Source: Microthrixaceae bacterium (GTDB taxonomy: Bacteria > Actinomycetota > Acidimicrobiia > Acidimicrobiales > Microtrichaceae). From it: 64,000 bases of DNA. The stretch covers positions 1-64,000 of the forward strand of contig JADLFH010000015.1 in assembly GCA_020845705.1 (NCBI GenBank), read 5' to 3'. Under the pieces are notes generated by a model, which searched no databases, was not told the DNA's origin, and saw only the letters and a list, made by a program, of their open reading frames with translations. Shown piece after piece: positions 32,763-41,806 of the stretch. How positions within the stretch are numbered: the first letter of the stretch is position 1; the number at the start of each line of letters is the position of its first letter. A program made the position numbers and the translations under genes.

Positions 32763-33962
32763 TCAGCGGTATGCGCCGGGACGACCGAGGAAGTCGCGGT
32801 GCCATCTGCGGGGCGTCAGCAACACGCCTCGCGGCTCGTCCTCGAAGAGCCAACGCGCGAAGTTGGTTCTGGTCCAGTTGGTGGCACCTGCCACCCGGAC
32901 CGCGACCCGGACGCCTTTGCGGTGCTGCAAGGCGCGGATCAACAGTGCCGACATCCGGTGATCGGGGACCAACTCGGCTTCGATCGACTCGCGGTAGCGC
33001 CACTGGGCCTGGGGTGGGTCTTCGAAGGCGGCGGTGATGGCGTTGGCGGCCATGCGCCCGGTGACCAGTGCCTGACCGATGCCCTCGCCTGTCATCGGGT
33101 CACACGCGGCAGCGGCGTCGCCGACATAGAGGGCCCGCCCCCGGCCGCTCAGCGTCTGGTCGATCGCAGCCGGTATCGGCCAGGCCCGATGCGGTGTCTC
33201 CGGGGTTGCGCCGGGCCCCAACAGCTCACGGATGTGCGGCCGCGCCAACAGATCCGGCCACAGCGCCCCCATCTCCTGGATCCGATGCTTGTGGCCGCGC
33301 TGGATCCCGAAGCCGACGTTCGCCCCTCCGCCCGGTAGTGGGAACGACCAGAAGTAGCCGGGGAGCAGGTCGGCCTCGAAGGAGATGAAGAGCTCGGTTG
33401 CGGCGGCTTCGGAGACTCCGGTGAAGTACTGCCGGAAGGCATGCCACTCGCCTCGGTAGCCGGTCCTTGCGTGGCCGAGTGCTCGCCGCAACGGCGACCA
33501 CATGCCGTCGGCTCCCACCACGTAGTCCGCGTCCAGTCGTCCGGAGTCGAGCTCGACGGTGGCCGTCTTGCGCCCCAGCACGGCCGACAACATGGCTGTG
33601 TTCTGTGTGACTTCGACGCCCTCTGCCCGGGCTCGCTGCACCAGAGCCGCATCCAGCTCTGCTCGCCTGGCAATGGCCGCGTAGGTGCCGGATCCTCGGG
33701 GCAACGGGAAGCGGCACCGGTGGCCGAGCGGTGAGCGCACCACGACGTCGTGGACCGGTTGCCAGGAGGGGATGTCGGTGGGGTCGAGTCCGAGTAGCTC
33801 CAGCTCGCGAAGCGCTGAGGCAGTGAGCCCGTCGCCACAGATCTTGTCCCGACCGGGCGCGGCCTTGTCTACGACGAGCACTTCCCGGCCGGCCCGCCTG
33901 AGGTGGATCGCTGTCGCGATACCAGCCGGACCCGCCCCGACGACCAGCACCTCGGTGCGCAT
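32763..33962 (-). CDS. Geranylgeranyl-reductase-family flavoprotein
   Basis: 399-aa FAD-dependent oxidoreductase of the geranylgeranyl/digeranylgeranyl reductase family, which saturate isoprenoid chains of quinones or lipids. Motifs are VVGAGPAGIATAIHL (Rossmann), DKICGDGLTASAL near residue 42 (the KxCGxG-like signature of the family) and VGDAAAACDPMTGEGIGQAL near 285 (FAD-binding GD). ATG 33962 begins MRTEVLVVG; the upstream GTG and ATG overlap a TAGCGT -10-like hexamer. Menaquinone side-chain reduction is a likely role, inferred from family. Confidence 0.85.
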   Translation of the reverse strand: MRTEVLVVGAGPAGIATAIHLRRAGREVLVVDKAAPGRDKICGDGLTASALRELELLGLDPTDIPSWQPVHDVVVRSPLGHRCRFPLPRGSGTYAAIARRAELDAALVQRARAEGVEVTQNTAMLSAVLGRKTATVELDSGRLDADYVVGADGMWSPLRRALGHARTGYRGEWHAFRQYFTGVSEAAATELFISFEADLLPGYFWSFPLPGGGANVGFGIQRGHKHRIQEMGALWPDLLARPHIRELLGPGATPETPHRAWPIPAAIDQTLSGRGRALYVGDAAAACDPMTGEGIGQALVTGRMAANAITAAFEDPPQAQWRYRESIEAELVPDHRMSALLIRALQHRKGVRVAVRVAGATNWTRTNFARWLFEDEPRGVLLTPRRWHRDFLGRPGAYR

Positions 33963-33987
33963 TGGCATCACACGCTAGGGGTGGGCG

Positions 33988-34776
33988 CTATCCGCGCTCG
34001 AATGCCACGAAGAGATGGGCACTGCGGAATCGACCGTCGAGGCGGATCAGTCGTCCCACCAGACGCTGTGGCAACCCTCCGATCATGAGCCGCACCGCTT
34101 CCGCTGGACGGCCGAAGAGGTTCGCCCCACTCCGGGAGATCGGCTGGAACCCCGCGCCGGTGAACCGCTCGATCAGCTCCCGCGCGTCGTAGTTGTCGTG
34201 TCGGTGGCGACCCGCGGCGATATCGCCCACAAGGCCGTCGGTCGGATCGCGGAAGCGACGGTCGTATTCCTCGCCGCGGTAGCGGCGACCCATCACCACG
34301 CGGTGCAGGGCGGGGAAGTGGTACTTCAGGTCGTCAGGGTCCAGCCACGACCATCGATGCCGAGCAGGGACGGTGACGAGCAGTAGCGCTCCGGGCCGAA
34401 GGACCCGCCGGAGCTCCGAAAGCGTCGTGGTCTCGTCCCCGACGTGTTCGAGCACGTCGAGGAGGGTGGCTGAGCTGAATGCCTCGTTGCGAAAGGGCAG
34501 CCGACCGCCGACTTCGACGCGCACCAGTGGCAACGACGGCTGTGTGCCATGAGCCTCGGCGAGATAGCCGCTGTGTGCGTCGGCGCCGATCGTGGGGTGG
34601 TCGCGGTGGCCGCCGAGCATTCGCAGGAAAGGGGCACCCGCGCCGATGCCCAGGTCAAGGTGTGGGCCGGATCGGCCCTCGAGCTGTGACCACGCCCACG
34701 CGTATCTGCGGACCGGATGGTCGGCGAAGGGGTTCAGCTCAGGTCCAGGATGTCGTCGAAGCCCGCGCGGAGGCAC
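33988..34776 (-). CDS. Class I SAM-dependent methyltransferase
   Basis: 262-aa methyltransferase. The SAM-binding glycine-rich loop is LDLGIGAGAPFL, with the acidic residue of motif II in IGADAHSGYL; LLDVLEHVGDETTTLSELRRVLRPGALLLVTVP shows motifs typical of small-molecule methyltransferases. GTG 34776 overlaps the 3' end of the WS/DGAT gene by 43 bases; no other start lies near. It precedes the geranylgeranyl-reductase gene after a 25-base gap, so both could act on one isoprenoid or quinone. Substrate unknown. Confidence 0.78.
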   Translation of the reverse strand: MPPRGLRRHPGPELNPFADHPVRRYAWAWSQLEGRSGPHLDLGIGAGAPFLRMLGGHRDHPTIGADAHSGYLAEAHGTQPSLPLVRVEVGGRLPFRNEAFSSATLLDVLEHVGDETTTLSELRRVLRPGALLLVTVPARHRWSWLDPDDLKYHFPALHRVVMGRRYRGEEYDRRFRDPTDGLVGDIAAGRHRHDNYDARELIERFTGAGFQPISRSGANLFGRPAEAVRLMIGGLPQRLVGRLIRLDGRFRSAHLFVAFERG

Positions 34777-36131
34777 TCCATCAGCAGGTCCGGATCGCTC
34801 ACCGCCGCCGGATCGGAGCTGATCCCGATGTTGAGGTCGTTCTGGTAGCTCAGCAGCGTGATGTTGAGCGCGGCGCCGGCAAGTGGGCCGAAGGGGAACT
34901 GCGACTCCATCCTCGCTCCCGCGAGGTACACCGGGAACGGCGCTCCGGGAACGTTCGACGTAGTGAAGTCGACCGTCTTCACCATCGACCCGAACAACGC
35001 GGTGAGAGCGGTGGTGGGTAGCCGGTTCAGAAGGTTCGACACCGGGGCGACCAGCTCGTTCGCCGGTTCGTGACGCGCATCGTCGATGGCCGCGTGGACA
35101 GTGCGCATCGTGTCGAGCGGGTCCTCCTGGTCGATCGGCAGTTCGATGCGCGCCGGCACGAAGGCATTGCCCGCCACCGATGGGTCGCCGCTGTGGCGAA
35201 TGTTGATGGGAATTGCCATCCGCAGCTCGTCGATGTCGACTCCGTGGCGGAGGTGGTACTTGTACAGCCCCCTGGCGACACCACCCACGAAGGCGTCGTT
35301 CAGCTTCCCGCCGGCCTTCTTCGCAGCCTTCTTGGCCTCGTCGAGGGGGATCGTGATCACGTCGAAGCGTGACGACAGCGAGCGGCCGGTCATCAGCGGG
35401 CTGAGCGGATGGCCGGCGGGGCGCAGCACGCGCCCCAGCGACGCGGCGAGCTCGGTGGTCTGTTCGACCGCAGCGGCCGGATGTGCGAGCGCGTCCCGTA
35501 CGCCCGCGAGCAGTCCGGGGCCGCTCCGCTTGAGTATCCCGAGCTGACGGCGACGCTCGTGTTGGAACGCGTCTATGAAGCGCTCGGACTGGCTGAGCAC
35601 ATGCACCTCGGGTGCGGGTGGTATCTCGCGATCGGGGGCGTCGGGTTCGAGGTCGAGGAGCTCGAGCTGGAGCTGCATCCCTCCGACGCCGTCGGTGATC
35701 GCGTGGTGGATCTTCATCACGAGGCCGGATCTACCACCTTGAAGGCCTTCCACGACCACCGCCCGCCACAGTGGACGTGCCCGGTCGAACCCGCTCATGG
35801 CAATCGGCTCTGCGACTGCCAGCAGGTCGCCCATGGTGCCTTTGCCCGGTGCCTTGACCCACCAGAGGTGGAAGTCGAGGTCGAAGTGGGGGTCCACCTC
35901 CCATCGGGGTGGCGCGATGGACAGCGGATTGGCGCGGACGCGTTGGCGGAGCCTCGGAATGACCCGGCTCATGCGGTCGATGCGCGCGGTAAGGGCCTTG
36001 CGGTCGATGACCCGGTCGAAGACGAACACGGTGGTGATCGTCGATCGGAGCGCGGGGTCCTTCTCGATGTTCCACATGAGGGCATCGGCGTCGCTCATGC
36101 GCTGCTCGAATCGCATGTGCTCCTCGGTCAT
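34734..36131 (-). CDS. Wax ester synthase/diacylglycerol acyltransferase (WS/DGAT), second copy
   Basis: 465-aa acyltransferase that makes wax ester or triacylglycerol. The active-site sequence is HHAITDG, and FTTSNVPGAPFPVYLAG matches the C-terminal family region. It differs from the copy at 16497 in sequence and neighbourhood. ATG 36131 (MTEEHMRFEQR) has GGGGGT directly before it; an internal MSDADALMWNIEKDP is a common family start and is an alternative. It lies downstream of the VanW gene and overlaps the methyltransferase gene, giving a VanW-WS/DGAT-methyltransferase-flavoprotein run. Confidence 0.9.
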   Translation of the reverse strand: MTEEHMRFEQRMSDADALMWNIEKDPALRSTITTVFVFDRVIDRKALTARIDRMSRVIPRLRQRVRANPLSIAPPRWEVDPHFDLDFHLWWVKAPGKGTMGDLLAVAEPIAMSGFDRARPLWRAVVVEGLQGGRSGLVMKIHHAITDGVGGMQLQLELLDLEPDAPDREIPPAPEVHVLSQSERFIDAFQHERRRQLGILKRSGPGLLAGVRDALAHPAAAVEQTTELAASLGRVLRPAGHPLSPLMTGRSLSSRFDVITIPLDEAKKAAKKAGGKLNDAFVGGVARGLYKYHLRHGVDIDELRMAIPINIRHSGDPSVAGNAFVPARIELPIDQEDPLDTMRTVHAAIDDARHEPANELVAPVSNLLNRLPTTALTALFGSMVKTVDFTTSNVPGAPFPVYLAGARMESQFPFGPLAGAALNITLLSYQNDLNIGISSDPAAVSDPDLLMECLRAGFDDILDLS

Positions 36132-36173
36132 CTCACCCCCTGGGTCGCTGCGGTCTCGCAAGGCTAGGCCCCT

Positions 36174-36192
36174 GGGGGGGTGGGGGGGCGGG
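36174..36192. other. Poly-G tract (G7-T-G7-C-G3) after the VanW gene
   Basis: Directly beside the VanW stop codon, the plus strand carries two seven-base G runs and a three-base run separated by single bases. It could fold as a G-quadruplex on the plus strand or pair with the upstream CCCC as a terminator hairpin. Function is unproven. Confidence 0.5.
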
Positions 36193-37851
36193 TCAGTGCT
36201 CGGGGGGATTGCAGTTGTAGTTCGCGTGGTAGGTCTGTTCGTCGGTGTGGCCATCGACGAACAGACGGGTCCGGGTGACGGTGACCTTGCCGCATCCCGA
36301 CTTCTTGTTCTGTCCGCTCTGGGCGCCGATGGCGAAGCGGGTGGACCAGAGCTGCACGGTGATCGAACCGTTCGTGTAGGTGGGCCAGATCACGACCTCG
36401 TAGGGGGAGTTGTTGCGGATCTTGAGATCGACCGACGGGTAGGCGAGGGTTGCCTCCCTGCCGAAGGGGTAGCGGCTGATGTAGATCGAGTGGGCCTTGT
36501 GTTCTGGTATGTCGAGGCCCGCGAAGAACGCTGCGTTGAACAGCGTGGTCGCGAACTGGCTGACACCGCCGCCGATGTCGTCTTTGAACTGGCCCTCGTC
36601 GATCACCGGCGCCGAGACGAACCCCTTCTCGGCTGTTCGCCGACCCACGAACTCGTTGATGGAGAAGGTTCCGCCCGCAGGGATGATGGCTCCCCGGACG
36701 AGGTCCGCGATGCGGTGGATGTTCTTCACACGAGGTTGGCCTGCGGGATGGCGCGTCGTGAACTCGCCGACCGGCTCCTTCACCCCCAGGCTCGAAGCGA
36801 ACGCCACGCCGTCGGCGGCGCTGATCGTCTTCGTCGGGAGGGTGACCGACCTCTCCCCCGCGAGGAGTGCGGCCACGATCAGCTTCGGTGCCTCATCGGT
36901 GCAGCAGATGACGGCGTCGTGGCCGGCCACCGGCTGCATCTGGCCGTTTTCCAACCTGAAGGTGACCCCGGTCGGGTTGAAGCCCACGGGTGCCACCTGT
37001 GCGAGCACCTTCGCGACGAGTGTTGGATCGAGCTGGAGGGTCGGGGTCTCGCCGTCGAGCAGCAGGGAGAAGCCCGGTCGGAATGCGGCACCGTCGACGG
37101 CCACGGCCTTCTCGCCGATCTTGAGCTCCATCGGTTGCGCGGTGATCTCGTTTGCCCGGGCGGCCAGCATCGTGGCGGCGGCGTCGCTGATGCGGGTTGG
37201 GATTCGGGCGGGTGAGGCGCCGACGATGAGCGGTGCTTCGAGATCGACCACCTGCCGGGGAAGGGAGTTGAGTGCATCGTCGAGGTCGAGGCCGCCACCG
37301 GGTTGTCCGGCCAAAGCGGTGACCTTGCCGTCCTGAACCTCGAGTCGCGGCTCGGTCGGCTCCGTACGTCGATCACCCTCGAGTCGTTCCAGCTCGCGGA
37401 TCGCCTCGCCCCGTGCAAGTGACAGTCGAATCGCCACGGGGCGCCCCACCAGCACCGCCTTGATCCACCGGAGTGGCGCGACCGGACCCGGGTCGTTGCG
37501 GCCGGCCGCCATGGCGGCGTCGGCTGTGGCCGTCACGTCCAGCTCCAGGCCGAGCTTGCCGGCCGTGGTGTCCAGCTTCTGGTCCCCGCCGTTGACGGCC
37601 ACCGCGGTGTCGGCGAAATCCTCCGCAATGGTCCGGATCCGTCGCTCGAGCTCGTCGCGGGTCATGCCACCGACATCGACACCGTCGAGCTCGACCCCGC
37701 GTCGGGTGGTGGTGTCGCCTCGGGTGTCGATCGCCCACGCCGCCGCGGTCCCGCCGGCCAACAGCAGTGGGATCAGGAACGCGAGCAGCAGGGTCATCCG
37801 CCAACGAGACACCTCAGTAGGCTCGCGCGTCGCAGAACCGGAGTCGGGCAT
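36193..37851 (-). CDS. VanW-family cell-envelope protein
   Basis: 552-aa membrane-anchored protein with one N-terminal helix (LLLAFLIPLLLAGGTAAAWAI), two regions resembling the PG_binding_4 domain (about 60-330) and a VanW domain at the C-terminus with GTFSINEFVGRRT, DIGGGVSQFATTLFNAAF and YPFGREATLAYPSVDL. VanW proteins occur widely in Gram-positive envelopes with a presumed role in peptidoglycan or teichoic modification; the name does not imply vancomycin resistance. ATG 37851 is used, although MTLLLAFL further in is possible. It is divergent from the MaoC gene over 44 bases. Confidence 0.85.
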   Translation of the reverse strand: MPDSGSATREPTEVSRWRMTLLLAFLIPLLLAGGTAAAWAIDTRGDTTTRRGVELDGVDVGGMTRDELERRIRTIAEDFADTAVAVNGGDQKLDTTAGKLGLELDVTATADAAMAAGRNDPGPVAPLRWIKAVLVGRPVAIRLSLARGEAIRELERLEGDRRTEPTEPRLEVQDGKVTALAGQPGGGLDLDDALNSLPRQVVDLEAPLIVGASPARIPTRISDAAATMLAARANEITAQPMELKIGEKAVAVDGAAFRPGFSLLLDGETPTLQLDPTLVAKVLAQVAPVGFNPTGVTFRLENGQMQPVAGHDAVICCTDEAPKLIVAALLAGERSVTLPTKTISAADGVAFASSLGVKEPVGEFTTRHPAGQPRVKNIHRIADLVRGAIIPAGGTFSINEFVGRRTAEKGFVSAPVIDEGQFKDDIGGGVSQFATTLFNAAFFAGLDIPEHKAHSIYISRYPFGREATLAYPSVDLKIRNNSPYEVVIWPTYTNGSITVQLWSTRFAIGAQSGQNKKSGCGKVTVTRTRLFVDGHTDEQTYHANYNCNPPEH

Positions 37852-37895
37852 CCCACCCGATCGGACCCGCTTGTCATCACAAGGAGATCAATCAG

Positions 37896-38735
37896 ATGCC
37901 CATCAATCCGGAGGCCGTCGGTCTGAAAGGTGAGCCCTCCACCACCACGTGGACCTCGAAGGACTCGATCCTCTACGCGCTCGGGGTCGGCGCCGGCCAC
38001 GACGAGTTGGCCTTCACCACCGAGAACTCGATTGGCATCGACCAGCGGGCACTGCCCACGCAGGTGGTGACCCTCGTGGGTGTCTCCGACGTGTTCGCCA
38101 AGATCGGATCGTTCAACCCGGCGATGCTGGTCCACGGAGAGCAGCGGATCGAGCTTGCTTCTGAGCTCCCCGTGTCCGGCTCGGTGGAGACCATCGCCGA
38201 GATAACCGCCATCTACGACAAGGGCAAGGGGGCGGTGGTCGAGCTCACCTTCACCTCGAAGGACACCGAGACGGGCAACCTGGTGTTCACGAACGTGATG
38301 TCGGCCTTCATCCGCGGCGAAGGTGGATGGGGCGGCGATCGAGGCCCGTCGGGGCCGCGCAACGAGGCGCCGGACCGCGCGCCCGATCATGAGGTCACCT
38401 ACCAGACCTCCGAAGATCAGGCGCTGCTCTACCGCCTCTCGGGCGACCGCAACCCGTTGCACTCCGATCCGCAGTTCGCGGCGCTCGCCGGTTTCGATCG
38501 GCCGATCCTGCACGGTCTCTGCACGTACGGGTTCAGCGGTCGGGCTCTTCTGCACACCCTCTGTGACGGGGATCCCGCGCGCTTCGGGGGAATGGAGGGC
38601 CGCTTCTCCTCGCCGGTGTTCCCGGGCGAGGCGCTCACCGTGTCGATGTGGGTCGACGGCGAGGGTGGCTTCTTCAAGACCAGCGGATCCGACGGCCGGA
38701 TCGTGTTCGATTCGGGACGCTTCACCCTGCGTTAG
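37896..38735 (+). CDS. MaoC-family (R)-enoyl-CoA hydratase, double hotdog
   Basis: 279-aa MaoC/ECH2-like protein, probably hydrating trans-2-enoyl-CoA to (3R)-hydroxyacyl-CoA. The C-terminal hotdog carries the catalytic motif SGDRNPLHSDPQFA (Asp and His of hydratase 2), followed by PILHGLCTYGFSGRALL. The N-terminal hotdog lacks these residues, as in double-hotdog eukaryotic-type MFE2 hydratases. AAGGAG lies eight bases upstream of ATG 37896. Together with the SDR at 22858 it could provide the MFE2-type branch of beta-oxidation, though the genes are 14 kb apart. Confidence 0.87.
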   Translation: MPINPEAVGLKGEPSTTTWTSKDSILYALGVGAGHDELAFTTENSIGIDQRALPTQVVTLVGVSDVFAKIGSFNPAMLVHGEQRIELASELPVSGSVETIAEITAIYDKGKGAVVELTFTSKDTETGNLVFTNVMSAFIRGEGGWGGDRGPSGPRNEAPDRAPDHEVTYQTSEDQALLYRLSGDRNPLHSDPQFAALAGFDRPILHGLCTYGFSGRALLHTLCDGDPARFGGMEGRFSSPVFPGEALTVSMWVDGEGGFFKTSGSDGRIVFDSGRFTLR

Positions 38736-38765
38736 GCGATAGCGCCGAGCGCGGCGAGCCCATCC

Positions 38766-39425
38766 TCAGAAGAGGGTGAGTTCGTCGCGCTCGATGCCAC
38801 GCAGCTCGTCGTAGTCGACCTCGACGCAGTCGATGCCGCGGCTCGCTGCCAGCACCCGCGCCTGTGGTTTGACAACCTGCGCAACGAAGATGCCGCGGAC
38901 CGGTCGCAGCGTTGCGTCCTGGTCGAGGCGATCCAGATATCTGGTGAGCTGTTCGACCCCGTCGATCTCGCCACGACGCTTCACCTCGATCGCCACCGCA
39001 CGTCCCTCGCTGTCACGGCACAAGAGGTCTACCGGCCCGATGTCGGTTGGATACTCACGACGGACCAATCGGAGGTCATCGGCTATTGCGGTGGGTGCAG
39101 CGGCGAGCAACTCCTGTAGGTGTGCCTCCACTCCGTCCTTCCGGAGGCCGGGATCGACACCGAGGTCGTGGCTCGTGTCGCTGAAGACCTCTTCCAGCTT
39201 GATGGTGAGGCGTTCGCCCTTCGGATTGGTCACCACCCAAGTCCGATCGACTTCCACCAGTCGGTTCGGCGCGTTCATCCAGTTGAGCGGCTTGTAGGCG
39301 CCGCCGTCGGAGTGGATCGCGACGCAGCCGTCCGCCTTGACCATCAAGAGCCGTGTGGCCGGCGGGAGGTGAGCCGACAGGCGGCCTTCGTAATCGACCG
39401 AGCAGTGGGCGATGACCACACGCAT
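38766..39425 (-). CDS. nucS: Mismatch-specific endonuclease NucS (EndoMS)
   Basis: 219-aa NucS/EndoMS, the nuclease of the non-canonical mismatch-repair pathway in actinobacteria that lack MutS/MutL. The catalytic core is visible as [22 protein letters not shown] (D...ExK), preceded by an N-terminal DNA-binding region. The protein ends in DELTLF, resembling the beta-clamp-binding tail (QLxLF-like) described for NucS. ATG 39425 is chosen; TAAGGT is eight bases upstream. It overlaps no other gene and is divergent from the secreted Thr-rich protein. Confidence 0.92.
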   Translation of the reverse strand: MRVVIAHCSVDYEGRLSAHLPPATRLLMVKADGCVAIHSDGGAYKPLNWMNAPNRLVEVDRTWVVTNPKGERLTIKLEEVFSDTSHDLGVDPGLRKDGVEAHLQELLAAAPTAIADDLRLVRREYPTDIGPVDLLCRDSEGRAVAIEVKRRGEIDGVEQLTRYLDRLDQDATLRPVRGIFVAQVVKPQARVLAASRGIDCVEVDYDELRGIERDELTLF

Positions 39426-39470
39426 CGGCGTTGACCTTACGGGATGCGCGAGGTGCACCGCGACGCCAAC

Positions 39471-39533
39471 TAGGGTGTCGAAGTGGTCGGATGCGGGCGG
39501 ACCGGCCGTAGGACAAGCACACAGGACATGTGA
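39471..39533 (+). promoter_or_regulatory. Promoter and 16-codon leaderless upstream ORF
   Basis: TAGGGT (39471-39476) is followed six bases later by GTG 39483, which opens a 16-codon frame ([16 protein letters not shown]) ending in TGA at 39531-39533. The stop is one base before the ATG of the secreted protein at 39535. By the leaderless rule seen elsewhere in this window, ribosomes would load at the uORF and re-initiate on the main gene. Inference from position. Confidence 0.4.
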
Positions 39534-39534
39534 C

Positions 39535-39897
39535 ATGACAAAACACCACGAAGGACGTGCGCGACGGATCGCCGTCGCGGCAATCTCGGTAGCCGGCGTC
39601 AGCGGGGTGGGTCTTGCGATCCTCGGTGGGGGTGCGGCTTCGGCTGAGCGTTGCAAGCCGGACGACTACTACTGCGAGACCACCACCACGCAGCCGCCGA
39701 CGACCCAGGCCCCCACCACTGTGGCTTCCAGCGACTCCTCAGTGGTAGCAACCTCGACCACCGAAGCGCCCACCACCACTACCACCACGGTGACGCCCAG
39801 CTCGGTCGTGAACAACAGCGTTCCGGTCGGGGTTGCAGCTGAGACCGTGGCGCGCCCCGCAGCGGCGGTTGCCGCCAAGGTCGCATTCGCCGGCTGA
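39535..39897 (+). CDS. Secreted Thr/Ala-rich small protein
   Basis: 120-aa predicted exported protein: a Sec signal peptide ([28 protein letters not shown], cleavage after ASA), a short Cys-containing segment CKPDDYYCE, then a low-complexity Thr/Pro linker ([14 protein letters not shown] and similar) and an Ala/Val-rich C-terminus. No catalytic domain is visible. The two Cys could form one disulfide. Similar Thr-rich exported proteins are common in actinobacteria and often surface-exposed or glycosylated; the function is unknown. AGGA is upstream of ATG 39535. Confidence 0.65.
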   Translation: MTKHHEGRARRIAVAAISVAGVSGVGLAILGGGAASAERCKPDDYYCETTTTQPPTTQAPTTVASSDSSVVATSTTEAPTTTTTTVTPSSVVNNSVPVGVAAETVARPAAAVAAKVAFAG

Positions 39898-39932
39898 ACG
39901 CCGCTCAGGCGCCAAGAACCTCCGAAGCGGGA

Positions 39933-39954
39933 CCGGGTTCGTTCAGCGACCCGG
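39933..39954. terminator. Hairpin at the typA stop codon
   Basis: CCGGGT pairs with ACCCGG around a ten-base loop that contains the typA stop. It lies between convergent genes and could serve both; no T-run. Confidence 0.4.
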
Positions 39955-41790
39955 CTCCGCTTTGGCGCGCTTTGCCGCCCGTGCGCGGATCGCTGGATCG
40001 AGCTCGACCTTTCGCAGCCGGACGAAGTTCGGGGTGACCTCCACACACTCGTCCGAGTCGATGTACTCGATGGCCTGTTCGAGCGACAAGGTCCGCGGCG
40101 GGGTCAGGGTGATTGTCTGATCCGACGCGGCGGCGCGGATGTTGGTCTGCTTCTTCTCCCGGCAGATGTTCACGTCCATGTCCTCGGGCCGTGAGTTCTC
40201 CCCGACGATCATCCCCGAATACACCTCCACACCCGGTCCCACGAACAGCGCAGCGCGGTCCTGAAGGCCGACGATCGCATAGCCGCGCGTCGGGCCTCGT
40301 CGATCGGCCACCAACACGCCGTTGGGGCGTTGACGCATGGGTCCGGCCCACGGTGCCCAGTCCTCGAAGACGTGGTGGGCGATGGCAGTGCCACGGGTTT
40401 CGGTGAGCAATTCGGTGCGGAAGCCGATCAGGCCCCGGGCAGGTACCAGGTATTCGACCCGCGCCCAGCCGGTGCCGTGGTTGGTCATCTGTTGGAGCTG
40501 TCCCCTGCGAGCAGCCACCAGGCCGGTCACCGCTCCGAGGTACTCCTCGGGCACGTCGACCGAAAGGCGTTCCATGGGCTCGTGACGCTTGCCGTCGATC
40601 TCCCTGGTCAGCACCTCGGGCTTGCCGACTGTCAGCTCGAACCCCTCGCGCCTCATGATCTCGACCAGTACGGCCAACTGAAGCTCCCCGCGTCCCTGCA
40701 CCTCCCAGGTGTCGGGACGCTCGGTGCCCAGCACTCGGAGGCTGACGTTTCCGACCAGCTCGGCGTCGAGGCGGCTCTTGATGAGGCGCGCGGTGAGCTT
40801 CGATCCATCGAGGCCTGCCAGCGGTGAGGTGTTGACGCCGATCGTCATCGAGAGCGCGGGAGCGTCCACCGTGATCACCGGCAACGGTCGAGGATCCTCC
40901 GGATCCGCGAGGGTCTCGCCGATCGTCACCTCGTCGAGCCCCGCGACCGCGATGATCTCGCCTGGCCCCGCCTCGTCGGCCTCGACGCGCTGGTGGGCCT
41001 CGGTGATGTAGAGAACCCCGAGCTTGGCCCGCTCGATCTCGCCGTCGGAGCGGCACCAGGCCACCTGTTGGCCTTTGCGGATGGTTCCGTGCAGCACTCG
41101 GCAGATCGCGAGACGGCCGACGTAGGAGGAGGCGTCCAGGTTCGTGACGAGAGCCTGGAGGGGGTGGTCGACTTCGGTGTGGGGTGGGGGGACCCTGTCC
41201 AACAGAACGTCGAGCAGCGGTCGAAGATCGGTGCCCGGCTTGTCCTGGTCGAGTGACGCCCAGCCGTTGCGCGCGCTCGCGTAGACGATGGGGAAGTCGA
41301 GCTGTTCGACATCGGCGTCCAAGTCGAGGAACAGCTCCTCGATCTCGTGGCGGACTTCGTCGATGCGCGCGTCGGGACGGTCCACCTTGTTGATGACGAC
41401 CACGATCCGCAGGTTGCCTTCGAGCGCCTTGCGCAGCACGAAGCGGGTCTGTGGCAGCGGTCCCTCCGACGCGTCCACCAGGAGGAGAACACCGTCGACC
41501 ATCGCGAGGGCCCGTTCGACCTCGCCTCCGAAGTCGGCGTGTCCGGGTGTGTCGACCACGTTGATCTTCGTGTCGAGGTAGCGGATCGAGGTGCTCTTGG
41601 CGAGGATCGTGATGCCCTTCTCACGTTCCAGGTCCATGGAGTCCATGACCCGCTCCTCGACCTCGGCTCCCTCGCGGAAGGCGCCGCTCTGGCGAAGCAG
41701 GCCGTCGACCAACGTGGTCTTGCCGTGGTCGACGTGCGCGATGATCGCCACGTTGCGAATCGCGGGTGCCGCGGTCTGGGGAGGGGTCAT
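39943..41790 (-). CDS. typA: Ribosome-associated GTPase TypA/BipA
   Basis: 615-aa translational GTPase acting in ribosome assembly and stress or cold adaptation. The G1 motif is [16 protein letters not shown]3 is [12 protein letters not shown], and G4 is [12 protein letters not shown]-like domains and the TypA-specific C-terminus with [20 protein letters not shown] follow. The length agrees with the family. ATG 41790 ([13 protein letters not shown]) is used; the ORF track extends into the end of the upstream ABC1 gene. Gaps of 16 and 18 bases place it in an operon after ABC1 and cysQ. Confidence 0.95.
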   Translation of the reverse strand: MTPPQTAAPAIRNVAIIAHVDHGKTTLVDGLLRQSGAFREGAEVEERVMDSMDLEREKGITILAKSTSIRYLDTKINVVDTPGHADFGGEVERALAMVDGVLLLVDASEGPLPQTRFVLRKALEGNLRIVVVINKVDRPDARIDEVRHEIEELFLDLDADVEQLDFPIVYASARNGWASLDQDKPGTDLRPLLDVLLDRVPPPHTEVDHPLQALVTNLDASSYVGRLAICRVLHGTIRKGQQVAWCRSDGEIERAKLGVLYITEAHQRVEADEAGPGEIIAVAGLDEVTIGETLADPEDPRPLPVITVDAPALSMTIGVNTSPLAGLDGSKLTARLIKSRLDAELVGNVSLRVLGTERPDTWEVQGRGELQLAVLVEIMRREGFELTVGKPEVLTREIDGKRHEPMERLSVDVPEEYLGAVTGLVAARRGQLQQMTNHGTGWARVEYLVPARGLIGFRTELLTETRGTAIAHHVFEDWAPWAGPMRQRPNGVLVADRRGPTRGYAIVGLQDRAALFVGPGVEVYSGMIVGENSRPEDMDVNICREKKQTNIRAAASDQTITLTPPRTLSLEQAIEYIDSDECVEVTPNFVRLRKVELDPAIRARAAKRAKAEPGR

Positions 41791-41806
41791 TGGGGTCCAG
41801 TCGGGA

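Noticed and set aside
36193-37851. Vancomycin resistance from VanW (and VanY-like M15 at 4450)
   Set aside because: No vanHAX ligase/dehydrogenase genes or vanRS are present. VanW and M15 domains are common in ordinary actinobacterial envelopes.
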